A stretch of 44,227 bases of DNA, taken from Hyphomicrobiales bacterium (GTDB lineage Bacteria; Pseudomonadota; Alphaproteobacteria; Rhizobiales; Aestuariivirgaceae). The position numbers and the translations under genes are program-made. Within the stretch, counting starts at the first letter, position 1. Every line of letters begins with the position of its first letter. Where the stretch lies: contig JAEUMJ010000022.1 of the NCBI GenBank assembly GCA_016792865.1, forward strand, positions 1 through 44,227. The letters are read 5' to 3'. Below, in pieces: positions 24,317 to 32,590 of the stretch. The notes under the pieces are model-generated. The model worked only from the letters and a program-made list of their open reading frames with translations, had not been told where the DNA came from and did not search any database.

Positions 24317-25710
24317 TTGCCAAGCTCGGCAATGATGCGCACCCAGCTCCGCATGCCGTGATGGAAGCTCGACACGTTGTACTTCTCGTTGGGTGAATGA
24401 ATGGCGTCGTCGTCAAGGCCGAACCCCACGAGCACGCTGTCCATGCCGAGAATGTCCTTGAAGTAGCGCACGATCGGAATGGAGCCGCCGCCGCCCATCA
24501 TCACGGTCTCGCGCCTGAATTCCGCCTTCAGGGCCGCCGCCGACTTGCGGATGAACGGGTTCTTTTCATCGATGGTGGAGGCCGGGCTGCCGCCGCCCTT
24601 GCCGGAGAAGGTGATCTTCGCGTCACCCTTCATCTGCTTCCTGGCGAAGGTCTGGAATGCCTTGATCACCTTCTTGGGGTCCTGCTTCCCGACAAGCCGG
24701 AAGGTGAACTTGGCATGGGCCTGGGAGGGGATCACCGTCTTTGTGCCTGCTCCGGTGTAGCCGCCCCAGATGCCGTTCACCTCTGCCGTGGGCCGCGACC
24801 AGATCTGCTCCAGCACGCTGTAGCCCTTTTCGCCCGCCGCAGTCTTCAGGCCGACATCGCCGAGGAATTTCCGGTCCGAGAACTTCAGCGACCGCCACTG
24901 CTTCTTCACCGGGGCGGGAAGCTCCGATACGCCGACATAGAATCCGGGAATGGTGACCTTGCCCTTCTTGTCGTGAATGGCGGCGATCATCCCGGACAGC
25001 GCCCGGATGGGGTTCATGGCGGGGCCGCCGAACATGCCGGAGTGGAGATCGATGGAAGGGCCGGTCACCGTCACTTCTTCATGGGCAAGGCCGCGAAGCC
25101 GCGTTGTGATGGCGGGGGTCTTCACGTCCCACATGTTGCTGTCGCACACGAAGGCCGCGTCGCAGGCAAGTTCCTTCCGGTTGGCTTCAAGGAAGGGAAC
25201 AAGCGAAGGCGATCCGCTTTCCTCTTCGCCCTCGATCAGGAATGTGGCCTTGATCGGCAACTTGCCGTCCACCTTGATCATGGCGCGGGCAGCTTCCACG
25301 AAGGTCATGAGCTGGCCCTTGTCGTCTGCGGTGCCACGGCCCACAAGCTGATCGACGCCCTTCTTGTTTTTCTTGCGTACCGGCTCGAAGGGCGGCGTGT
25401 GCCAGAGTTCCAGCGGGTCGGCCGGTTGCACGTCATAGTGGCCGTAGAACAGCACATGCGGCGTTTTCGCCGTGGCGTCGGGCGGCGTGTAGTGGCCGAC
25501 AACCATCGGGCGGCCGGGCGTGGGACGCACCGAGGCCTCGCAGCCGATGGCGGACAGCTCGTTGCAGATCCATTGCGCCGCCTTCTCGCAATCACCGGCA
25601 TAGGCCGGGTCGGCGGAAATGGAGGGAATGCGCAGGAAGGAGAACAGCCGCTCGATGATCCCGTCCAGCGATTGATCGATGTCGGCCAGCGCCGCGTTCA
25701 CGTTGCTCAT
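24313..25710 (-). CDS. M20 family dipeptidase/metallopeptidase (second tandem copy)
   Basis: Di-zinc peptidase of the CNDP/ArgE/DapE superfamily, 465 residues, cytoplasmic (no signal peptide). Metal ligands and catalytic residues are in place: FYGHYDVQPADPLE (His and general-base-partner Asp), GTADDKGQ (bridging Asp), IEGEEESGSPS (catalytic and metal Glu), CDSNMW (Asp) and the late LDDDAIHSPNEKY (His). The dimerisation domain covers about 190-310 (TGPSIDLHSGMFGG). It overlaps the preceding peptidase by 4 nt and shares its overall architecture. Peptide substrate unknown. Confidence 0.93.
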   Translation of the reverse strand: MSNVNAALADIDQSLDGIIERLFSFLRIPSISADPAYAGDCEKAAQWICNELSAIGCEASVRPTPGRPMVVGHYTPPDATAKTPHVLFYGHYDVQPADPLELWHTPPFEPVRKKNKKGVDQLVGRGTADDKGQLMTFVEAARAMIKVDGKLPIKATFLIEGEEESGSPSLVPFLEANRKELACDAAFVCDSNMWDVKTPAITTRLRGLAHEEVTVTGPSIDLHSGMFGGPAMNPIRALSGMIAAIHDKKGKVTIPGFYVGVSELPAPVKKQWRSLKFSDRKFLGDVGLKTAAGEKGYSVLEQIWSRPTAEVNGIWGGYTGAGTKTVIPSQAHAKFTFRLVGKQDPKKVIKAFQTFARKQMKGDAKITFSGKGGGSPASTIDEKNPFIRKSAAALKAEFRRETVMMGGGGSIPIVRYFKDILGMDSVLVGFGLDDDAIHSPNEKYNVSSFHHGMRSWVRIIAELGK

Positions 25711-27131
25711 GCGTCTTGTTCCTTGATGATCTCACCGATGAAGCGCGCCCAGGCGCGGGCACCCTTGTGATAGCTTTCAACCTTGAAATTCTCGTCCGGG
25801 CTGTGCAGCGCATCGTCGTCGTTCACGAAGCCCAGCATGACACTGTCGAGTTTGAGATGGTTGCGGAAGCTCTGCACCACGGGGATGGAGCCGCCCTCGC
25901 CCGCCAGCACGGGCTCGACCCCCCATTCGGCGCGGGCCGCGCTTTTCGCCATTCCGATCCACGGGCTGTCATAGGCAACGGCGGCGGCGCCGCTTCCGCC
26001 ATGCGAGACGAAGCGGGCCTTGCAATCAGCGGGCAATTGCGATTTCACGAACGTGCGGAAAGCCTTCACGATCCGGTTCGGGTTCTGCCCCGCCACCAGC
26101 CGGAAGGTGAGCTTGGCACTTGCTTCCGATGGCAGAACGGTCTTGCTGCCCGCCCCCGTATAGCCGCCCAGGATGCCGTTCACCTCTGCCGTGGGCCGGA
26201 CCCAGATCTGTTCGAGGGCCGAGAAATCCTTCTCTCCGGCGGGCGTCTTCAGGCCCACGCCGCCCAGGAATTCGATTGCGTCGAAATTCAGCTTCTTCCA
26301 GGCCCTGCGTTGCGCGGGCGGCGGAGCCTTCACGCCGTCGTAGAACCCCGGAATGGTAACGCGGCCGGTCTTGTCATGGAGGTTGCCGAGGATGCGGGAC
26401 AGCACCTTGATGGGATTGACCGCCGGGCCACCGTAGTAGCCGGAGTGCAGGTCGATGCGCGGCCCCGTGATGATCACGTCTTCGCCCACGCAACCGCGCA
26501 GCGAGGTGATCAGCGACGGCGTTTTCGGATCCCACATGCCGGTGTCGCTGATCAGCACGATATCGGCTTTCAGCATCTCCTTGTTGGCGGCAATGAAGCG
26601 GTCGAGATGGACGGCATCGCCCTCCTCGTCCCCTTCGATGAGGAAGGTGATGCGGAAGGGCAGCGATCCGCGCACCGAAAGCCAGGCCCTGCTGGCTTCG
26701 ACAAAGGTCATCACTTGGCCCTTGTCGTCGGCGGCTCCCCGGGCAAAGATGCAGTCTCGGCCGTCTTTTCCCTTGGCGACCCGCGGCTCGAAGGGCGGGC
26801 TGGTCCAGAGGTTCAGGGGATCAGCGGGCTGAACATCATAATGGCCATAGAACAGGACATGAGGGACGTGGGCATTTCGGCTCAACGCCGCGGCAGGCGG
26901 CTCATAGCAGGCCACCACAACCGGCTGCCCGGTGGTGGGATGGATCGTGGTCGTGAGTCCCATCCCCTCGAACATGGTTTTCAGCCATTCCGCCGTGCGA
27001 CGGCAATCGGCGTGATGCGCCGGATCGGTTCCCACGCTGGGAAAGCGGAGCAGCTCGAACAGCCTGCCCATGCTGGCCTCGAAATCGCGGTCAATCGTCG
27101 CCAGAACCTGCTCTGTTGCCGCACCTGTCAT
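25707..27131 (-). CDS. M20 family dipeptidase/metallopeptidase (first tandem copy)
   Basis: Paralogue of the next gene, 474 residues, same fold. It carries FYGHYDVQPADPLN, GAADDKGQ, IEGDEEGDA (Glu pair kept though the surrounding text differs from the usual GEEESGS), SDTGMW and NDDDALHSPDENF. First gene of the three-gene unit, divergent from the SLC13 transporter with 47 bp between starts. The pair suggests two peptidases of different specificity for imported or cell-derived peptides; this is inference. Confidence 0.93.
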   Translation of the reverse strand: MTGAATEQVLATIDRDFEASMGRLFELLRFPSVGTDPAHHADCRRTAEWLKTMFEGMGLTTTIHPTTGQPVVVACYEPPAAALSRNAHVPHVLFYGHYDVQPADPLNLWTSPPFEPRVAKGKDGRDCIFARGAADDKGQVMTFVEASRAWLSVRGSLPFRITFLIEGDEEGDAVHLDRFIAANKEMLKADIVLISDTGMWDPKTPSLITSLRGCVGEDVIITGPRIDLHSGYYGGPAVNPIKVLSRILGNLHDKTGRVTIPGFYDGVKAPPPAQRRAWKKLNFDAIEFLGGVGLKTPAGEKDFSALEQIWVRPTAEVNGILGGYTGAGSKTVLPSEASAKLTFRLVAGQNPNRIVKAFRTFVKSQLPADCKARFVSHGGSGAAAVAYDSPWIGMAKSAARAEWGVEPVLAGEGGSIPVVQSFRNHLKLDSVMLGFVNDDDALHSPDENFKVESYHKGARAWARFIGEIIKEQDA

Positions 27132-27178
27132 TGCGAATCCCTCTTTGTTGCTGTGAAGTTATCCCAAAGGATGGCAGC

Positions 27179-28783
27179 ATGACAGGGCCGGATAATGCGC
27201 CGGATATGGGTCCAATGACGGGACAGGCGGCCCTCGCTGCCGAAGGCCCTGCCTTCAACTTGGCCCGTGACAGCCTCCAGGCCCACGAACCGGTGGCCGG
27301 CCTCACCCGCGTGCGCCGCCGTGGCTACCTCCGCTACCGCAAATTCGCCAATGCCATCGACATTGCGCTGATCTGGAAGCGCCGCTGGTTCATCGTCACG
27401 ATGATCCTGGGTTTTGCGCTCATGTCCGCACCCACCCCTGCGGGCCTCACCCATGACGGGCAGATCGTGCTGGTGATGTCGCTCATGGCGACGCTGCTTT
27501 TCATCACCGAGCCTGTGCCGCTGCCTTCGGTTGCGCTGTTGATCGTGGTCGGGCAGGTCATATTGCTGGGCCTCGACTCCACCAGGGTGGCCAAGAGCCT
27601 GATGACCGATTCCGTGCTTTTCATCATGGGCTCGCTGATGCTCGCGGTGGCGGTTGTGAAGCAGAAGCTCGACAAGCGCATCGCCCTCGCCATCGTCCGC
27701 ATGACGGGAACCAGCGTGTTCTGGATTTCCTTCGGGATCGTGGCCGTCTGCGGTTTCCTCGCCTCCTTCATTGGCGAACACACCGTTGCGGCGATGATGT
27801 TGCCCGTGGGCGTGACATTGATCACGCTCACCTCCAACGACCCCAAGAAGGTTCATAACCTGGCGGCCGTGATCCTGTTCTCGATTTCCTTCGGCTGTTC
27901 CATCGCGGGCGTCACCACGCCGTCAGGCGGCGCAAGGAATGCCATCATCATCAGCTATTGGAAGGACTTCTTCTACGATCCGACAAGGCCGGAAACGTGG
28001 CGCTACCTGATGGATTACATCACCTGGATCATCTACGCCTTCCCGATGTTCCTGCTGCGCCTGCCGCTGGTGAGCCTTCTGCTCATCCTGACCTTCAAGC
28101 CGGAAACATCGGATCTCTCCCGCGCCGTCACCCGCCTCCGCACGCAGGTGAAGCTGGAAGGACCGATGAAAATGTCGGGCTGGCTCACCATACTCGTCTT
28201 TGCCGTCGTCATCGTCGGATGGGCCTTCTACTCCTCCACCCTCGGCCTCGGAATCGTGGCCATCGCGGGTGCGCTTGCCTATCTCGTGCTCGGGCTGGTG
28301 CGCTGGGAGGATATCAACAGCGGCGTGAACTGGGGGATCGTGCTGCTCTATGCGGCGGCGATTTCGCTCGGCGTCGAAATGAAGGAAACCGGTGCCGCCG
28401 AATGGCTCGCCAACGGCGCCTTGCATGTGGTGCAGGAAATTGCCGGCAACAGCACGGTTGCCTTTGAAGCGGCGGTCTCACTCATCACCGTCCTCGTGTC
28501 CAACACCATGACCGCAGGGGCCGCCGTCGCGGTGCTCTCGCCGGTGGTGCTGAAAATGTCGGTCGCCGCCAATCACGATCCGCTGATTGCCGGATTCCTC
28601 ACCGCCATCTCGTCTGCGTCGGGTTACCTGACGCCGGCGGCACAGCCCGCCTTCACAATCATCTACGCTTCGGGATATCTGAAGGCTGCCGATTTCTTCA
28701 AGGTCGGCTCGCGCATGATGCTGCTGTCTTTCATCATCCTGATGGCCGTTTCCACCTTCTACTGGCCGACCCTGGGAGGCTGA
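27179..28783 (+). CDS. SLC13/DASS family anion transporter
   Basis: Membrane carrier of the divalent anion:sodium symporter family (dicarboxylates, sulfate and the like). The start at 27179 has AGGA nine nt upstream and gives 534 residues with a cytoplasmic extension of about 65 residues rich in Arg, then roughly a dozen membrane segments. The C-terminal SNT signature is clear (LVSNTMTAGAAVAVLSPV), as is the late SGYLTPAAQPAFTIIYASGYL, but the matching N-terminal site reads FIGEHTVAAMMLPVG, with GEHT (199-202) where SNT-type sequence is usual. Two nt separate it from the stress protein gene. Confidence 0.88.
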   Translation: MTGPDNAPDMGPMTGQAALAAEGPAFNLARDSLQAHEPVAGLTRVRRRGYLRYRKFANAIDIALIWKRRWFIVTMILGFALMSAPTPAGLTHDGQIVLVMSLMATLLFITEPVPLPSVALLIVVGQVILLGLDSTRVAKSLMTDSVLFIMGSLMLAVAVVKQKLDKRIALAIVRMTGTSVFWISFGIVAVCGFLASFIGEHTVAAMMLPVGVTLITLTSNDPKKVHNLAAVILFSISFGCSIAGVTTPSGGARNAIIISYWKDFFYDPTRPETWRYLMDYITWIIYAFPMFLLRLPLVSLLLILTFKPETSDLSRAVTRLRTQVKLEGPMKMSGWLTILVFAVVIVGWAFYSSTLGLGIVAIAGALAYLVLGLVRWEDINSGVNWGIVLLYAAAISLGVEMKETGAAEWLANGALHVVQEIAGNSTVAFEAAVSLITVLVSNTMTAGAAVAVLSPVVLKMSVAANHDPLIAGFLTAISSASGYLTPAAQPAFTIIYASGYLKAADFFKVGSRMMLLSFIILMAVSTFYWPTLGG

Positions 28784-28785
28784 AG

Positions 28786-29805
28786 ATGGCGTTGTTCGAC
28801 TTCTTCCGCCGCACCGACATTTCCGACCGCCAGGAAGCCGCAGTCATGAAGACGCTGCAGAGCATCCGCTCGCAGCGCCGCAACCGCTTCCGCATTCTCG
28901 CCTGCATCGACGGCAGCGAGGAAGCGATGATCACCGTCCGCTTTGCCGCCCGCCTTGCGGTCAGCAACAACTGCGACATCATCGTCCTTTATGTACGCCA
29001 GATCGACATGGGGCTGCACTCCGGCGGCCTTCAGGTGCGGCTTGCCCGCCAGAACATGATCGATGCGGGCTTTGAATTGCCCGGCGTTTCCCATCTCAAG
29101 AAGTCGCTCTCCGTCCTCAAGGAAGAAGGCATCGATGTCTCGGGCTGGAAACATGAGGGGGCACACCAGGAAAGCTGGGGCGACGCCGCAGGCGATACCA
29201 AGGTGGAATACACCTCGCCGGAGGGCCGCAGCGTCGTCCTCAAGCTCAAGACGGCACCCGATGAAGCAGGCGGCATTCTCGACCAGTATGAGTTGGGTCC
29301 GTACAACCTCATGATCCTGGGCCAGCCCTCGCACTGGCGGAGCGAGTTCCGCTCATTCTTCGGCGCCGGCGTGACCCAGACCGTCACGACCATGGCGCCC
29401 TGCTCCGTGCTCGTCGCCCGCAACAGCCTCGACCGCAGGGGCTTTTTCATCTGCACCGACGGCTCCTCCCGGTCACTGCAAGCGGTGCGACGCTCCGCCG
29501 TGCTGGCAACCATGATGGGCGAACCCGTCACCCTGTTCTCCGCAGCGCCGGATGCCGAAGCACTGCCCGCGGCGGAGGAAGCGGTGAGCAATGCCAAGGC
29601 GCTGCTCAAGGCGATGAAGATCGAGGTGGCGGACATCAAGACCGCCGTGGGCGACGTGATCGAGGAAATCGTCGAGCGGGGGTCGCTCTACCGCATGATC
29701 GTGGTCACCGATGAAGGCCGCACCCGGATCGAGCGCCTGCTCAAGGGATCGCGCGCAACAGAAGTTGTCCGCCTCGCCCGCACAAGCGTGCTGGACGTTC
29801 GCTAG
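28786..29805 (+). CDS. Universal stress protein with two UspA-type domains
   Basis: Cytoplasmic nucleotide-binding-type stress protein of 339 residues. Domain 1 (about 35-215) begins RILACIDGSEEAMITVRFAA and includes an insertion of some 50 residues; its C-terminal nucleotide-loop region reads LMILGQPSHWRSEFRSFFGAG. Domain 2 (about 220-339) begins GFFICTDGSSRSLQAVRRSA and ends SRATEVVRLARTSVLDV. It starts 2 nt after the transporter stop, so is translationally coupled to it; a role in gating or sensing for that transporter is plausible, as for other transporter-linked Usp proteins. The stop lies within a CTAG shared with the convergent Sel1 gene. Confidence 0.88.
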   Translation: MALFDFFRRTDISDRQEAAVMKTLQSIRSQRRNRFRILACIDGSEEAMITVRFAARLAVSNNCDIIVLYVRQIDMGLHSGGLQVRLARQNMIDAGFELPGVSHLKKSLSVLKEEGIDVSGWKHEGAHQESWGDAAGDTKVEYTSPEGRSVVLKLKTAPDEAGGILDQYELGPYNLMILGQPSHWRSEFRSFFGAGVTQTVTTMAPCSVLVARNSLDRRGFFICTDGSSRSLQAVRRSAVLATMMGEPVTLFSAAPDAEALPAAEEAVSNAKALLKAMKIEVADIKTAVGDVIEEIVERGSLYRMIVVTDEGRTRIERLLKGSRATEVVRLARTSVLDVR

Positions 29806-30719
29806 TCCAGGTTGGCGACCGGCTTGGCCACGAAAGCCGCCGCACGCTTCCTGGCTTCCTCAAGCTGTGCCGTGCTCAGGCCCTTCATGAAATCTTCCAG
29901 CGTCGGGTCGGATCGCCCGCCTTTTTCGGCAAGGAGGTTCCACATCGCCCCTTCGACCGGATCGGCCTTCGCGCCGGTTCCCGATGCATAGATGCGGGCA
30001 AGACGATTCTGCGCAACGGGGTGGCCGCGTTCCGCCGCGAAGCGAAGCCAGCGCAAGCCGATTCCGATGTCCTGCTCCACACCCTCGCCGCGCATCACCA
30101 TCACGCCATACTCAAGCGCCGCCTCCGGCATTCCCTTGAGGGCGGCCTTGGACAGCCATTCCGTGGCGGCAATCGGGTTGCGCGGCACGCCGTTGCCATC
30201 AAGATAGAGCAGTCCGAGATCGTATTGGGCATTGGGGTTCCCGGCAGCGGCGGCCTTGCCCAACCATTCGATGGCCTTGGGCCAGTCCGGGTCGGCGCCA
30301 TAGCGGCCCGCGTAGATGAGGCCGAGATTGTACTGGGCCTTGTTGTTGCCGTTGCCCGCCGCCTTCGCCAGCCACTCCGCCGACGCCGCGGGGTCCGTGG
30401 TGCCCGCGTCCTCGTCGATCAGCAGCAGCGCATAGTTGTATTGCGCTTCGGCGTCGCCCGCCTCCGCCGCCTTGCCATACCACGTGCGGGCTTCCTCGGA
30501 TGTTTCCTCCGTACCCTGACCATTCCTGTACATGGCGGCAAGCATGACCATGGCCTTGACATCGCCCGCCTCCGCCAGCGGCTTCACGGCGGCGAATGCC
30601 TCCTTGTATCGCTTGGCATCGTGGAGGGCCGTCACCTCGCCCATGGTGGCCGAGAATGCCGGAACCGTGAAGGTCAACACCAGGCTGGCCGCGAGCGCGC
30701 GCAGGATGGCGCGTGTCAT
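29802..30719 (-). CDS. Periplasmic Sel1-repeat (TPR-like) protein
   Basis: Export signal at residues 1-24 (LAASLVLTFTVPAFSA) followed by about six Sel1-like repeats: MLAAMYRNGQGTEET, NYALLLIDEDAGTT, NLGLIYAGRYGADP, DLGLLYLDGNGVPRN, EYGVMVMRGEGVEQD and RLARIYASGTGAKAD. 305 residues. Likely a scaffold for protein-protein contacts in the periplasm; partner unknown. The start at 30719 overlaps the stop of the ThiE-like gene by 4 nt, fixing it. Confidence 0.88.
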   Translation of the reverse strand: MTRAILRALAASLVLTFTVPAFSATMGEVTALHDAKRYKEAFAAVKPLAEAGDVKAMVMLAAMYRNGQGTEETSEEARTWYGKAAEAGDAEAQYNYALLLIDEDAGTTDPAASAEWLAKAAGNGNNKAQYNLGLIYAGRYGADPDWPKAIEWLGKAAAAGNPNAQYDLGLLYLDGNGVPRNPIAATEWLSKAALKGMPEAALEYGVMVMRGEGVEQDIGIGLRWLRFAAERGHPVAQNRLARIYASGTGAKADPVEGAMWNLLAEKGGRSDPTLEDFMKGLSTAQLEEARKRAAAFVAKPVANLD

Positions 30720-31282
30720 TTCATCGCCTTCGCAACATCGCCCACCACGCGGGCTGCATCTTCCGGGCTGTGCCACATCTCGTCCATGGGACGGATAAAG
30801 TCGGGCCTCTGCGGCAGAAGTGCGGCAAGCCCGGCGGCATCCACGGGGTCAAATGCCACAGCCGGAACCTCGAAAATATCCTGCCACCAGGCAATCAGCG
30901 GCTCGCCATGGGCCTGCGAGGCCTGCGCGAAGGCAATGTAATCCGCGCCCGCTTCCGCCGCCTCCATGGCGATGTGGCGGGAGGTGGCGGCAAACACGCC
31001 GATACTCTCGTTCTTGAGCGTGGCGCGCAGCGATTTCACCGGTTGTGCCCGTGCAATGTGGATGCCGTCGGCCTTGAGGTAGTGCACCTGCCGGGGTTCG
31101 CAGTCACGGATGATGACGGCAAGTCCCAGGGCCTGAAGGGCGGGCACCGTGGCGGCGGCAATCTTCTCGCCCACCAGGATGGAGGCGCAATCTCCCGACC
31201 GGGTGGCGGCGGCAGCGCAGGACAGCAGGAGGTCGTCCGCAATGTCTGCGGGGGCGGCAAGGAAGAAACGGGGTGTGTTCAT
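30716..31282 (-). CDS. Thiamine phosphate synthase-like (ThiE-fold) protein, divergent
   Basis: TIM-barrel protein of the ThiE/TenI superfamily. The start at 31282 (MNTPRFFLAAP) gives 188 residues. Landmarks are degenerate: VIIRDCEP stands where ThiE has INDR, KADGIHIA where it has GADGVHLGQ, IGVFAATSRHIAMEAAEAGADYIAFA for the substrate loop, and the early Gln-x-Arg-x-Lys pyrimidine/diphosphate motif is not seen. It may not make thiamine phosphate. Coupled by 4 nt to a periplasmic Sel1 protein, an unexpected partner for a thiamine enzyme. Confidence 0.75.
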   Translation of the reverse strand: MNTPRFFLAAPADIADDLLLSCAAAATRSGDCASILVGEKIAAATVPALQALGLAVIIRDCEPRQVHYLKADGIHIARAQPVKSLRATLKNESIGVFAATSRHIAMEAAEAGADYIAFAQASQAHGEPLIAWWQDIFEVPAVAFDPVDAAGLAALLPQRPDFIRPMDEMWHSPEDAARVVGDVAKAMK

Positions 31283-31315
31283 GGCCCCGGCTCTATCACC
31301 GGGCGACATGCCTTG

Positions 31316-32506
31316 TCACCTCGTGCGCGGCAGGAAGAAGGCCAGCATGCCCAGCGCGGGCAGGAAGGAGCAGAGCCGGAAGACAAAATCGATGCTGGTG
31401 TGGTCGGCCACAACGCCCAGAACCGCCGCCCCAAGGCCCGCGACGCCAAAGGCGAGGCCGAAGAACAGGCCGGAGATCATGCCCACCCGCCCCGGCACCA
31501 GTTCCTGTGCATAGACGACCATGGCCGAGAAGGCCGAGGAGATGATGAAACCGATGGGTATGGTCAGCGCCACGGTCCAGAACAGGTTGGTGTAGGGAAG
31601 CGCCAGCGTGAAGGGCAATGCGCCGAGGATCGACATCCAGATCACCGCCTTGGTGCCAATCCTGTCGCCAATGGGCCCGCCCATGAAGGTGCCCACCGCC
31701 ATGGAGCCGAACAGGACGAACAGGTAAACCTGCGCATCCTGCGGCGTCACCTTGAAATGGTCGATGAGATAGAAACTGTAGAAGCTGTGCAGGCTCGATG
31801 TGTAAACGAACTTCGAGAACATCAGCACCAGCAGCACGAACAGCGCACCCGCAATCTGCCGCCTGTTCAGCGAATGGGTGGCCATTTTCGATGTGGCCTT
31901 GCGGGCGTGATCGCGAAGCCAGCCCGCATACCAGCGTCCGACATGGCTGAGCAGCAGGAAAGCCACGAAGGCCAGAACCGCGAACCAGGATATGGCCTGT
32001 TGTCCGCGCGGCAGCACGATCACGGCGGCCAGCAACGGCCCGATGGCCGTGCCGAGATTGCCGCCCACCTGAAAGGTTGACTGCGCGAAGCCGAAGCGGC
32101 CGCCGGCCGACAGTCTGGAGACGCGCGAGGCATCCGGATGGAATCTGGACGAGCCGATGCCGATCATTGCCGCCGCCACAAGGATGGCGGGATAGGAATG
32201 CGCATGCGCCAGCAGCAGCAGGCCACCCAGGGTGCACAGGGGCGCCACGGGAAGCGAATACGGCAGAGGATACCTGTCCGTGAAAATGCCGACAAAGGGT
32301 TGCAGGATCGACGCCGTCACCTGGAACACCAGCGTGATCATGCCCACCTGCGCGAAGGTCAGGGCATAGTTGTCGCGCAGCATCGGATAGACCGAGAGCA
32401 GCACGGCCTGCATCGTGTCATTGATGCCGTGGCACAGGGCAACGGCGAAAAGCACCGTGAAAACGGTGCCTTGGGAGGACGGTGCGGGCGCGGCTGTGGC
32501 TGTCAT
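31316..32506 (-). CDS. MFS transporter, fosmidomycin-resistance (Fsr) type
   Basis: Twelve-helix drug:proton antiporter of the Fsr group. The start used (32506) gives 396 residues; an ATG at 32569 is in frame but adds a basic, Cys-containing leader without family likeness. Signature text: CHGINDTMQAVLLSVYPMLRD, FAQVGMITLVFQVTASILQP, GIGSSRFHPDASRVSR and QSTFQVGGNLGTAIGPLLAA. E. coli Fsr exports fosmidomycin; the native substrate is not known. Confidence 0.9.
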   Translation of the reverse strand: MTATAAPAPSSQGTVFTVLFAVALCHGINDTMQAVLLSVYPMLRDNYALTFAQVGMITLVFQVTASILQPFVGIFTDRYPLPYSLPVAPLCTLGGLLLLAHAHSYPAILVAAAMIGIGSSRFHPDASRVSRLSAGGRFGFAQSTFQVGGNLGTAIGPLLAAVIVLPRGQQAISWFAVLAFVAFLLLSHVGRWYAGWLRDHARKATSKMATHSLNRRQIAGALFVLLVLMFSKFVYTSSLHSFYSFYLIDHFKVTPQDAQVYLFVLFGSMAVGTFMGGPIGDRIGTKAVIWMSILGALPFTLALPYTNLFWTVALTIPIGFIISSAFSAMVVYAQELVPGRVGMISGLFFGLAFGVAGLGAAVLGVVADHTSIDFVFRLCSFLPALGMLAFFLPRTR

Positions 32507-32545
32507 GAGGACAGCGTGTTTGGCCGAGCATCCCCACCGGGGCAA

Positions 32546-32566
32546 GCAGCCTTTTCGCAAGGCTGC
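32546..32566 (-). terminator. Hairpin downstream of pgk
   Basis: Perfect 8-bp arms GCAGCCTT and AAGGCTGC around a five-base loop, 24 nt beyond the pgk stop. On the minus strand only two T residues follow, so termination would be weak or factor-assisted. Confidence 0.4.
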
Positions 32567-32590
32567 CATTCCCCGGCGCGGCTCATGGCA

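Noticed and set aside
24397-25770. Plus-strand open frame of 457 codons opposite the second M20 peptidase
   Set aside because: Same reason; no recognisable domain.
25716-27182. Plus-strand open frame of 488 codons opposite the first M20 peptidase
   Set aside because: Lies wholly over a peptidase with complete metal ligands; composition (Gly/Arg/His-rich) is typical of a shadow frame.
30713-32080. Plus-strand open frame of 455 codons opposite the ThiE-like and MFS genes
   Set aside because: Runs across two genuine antisense genes and their junction; low-complexity His/Arg/Gly product.
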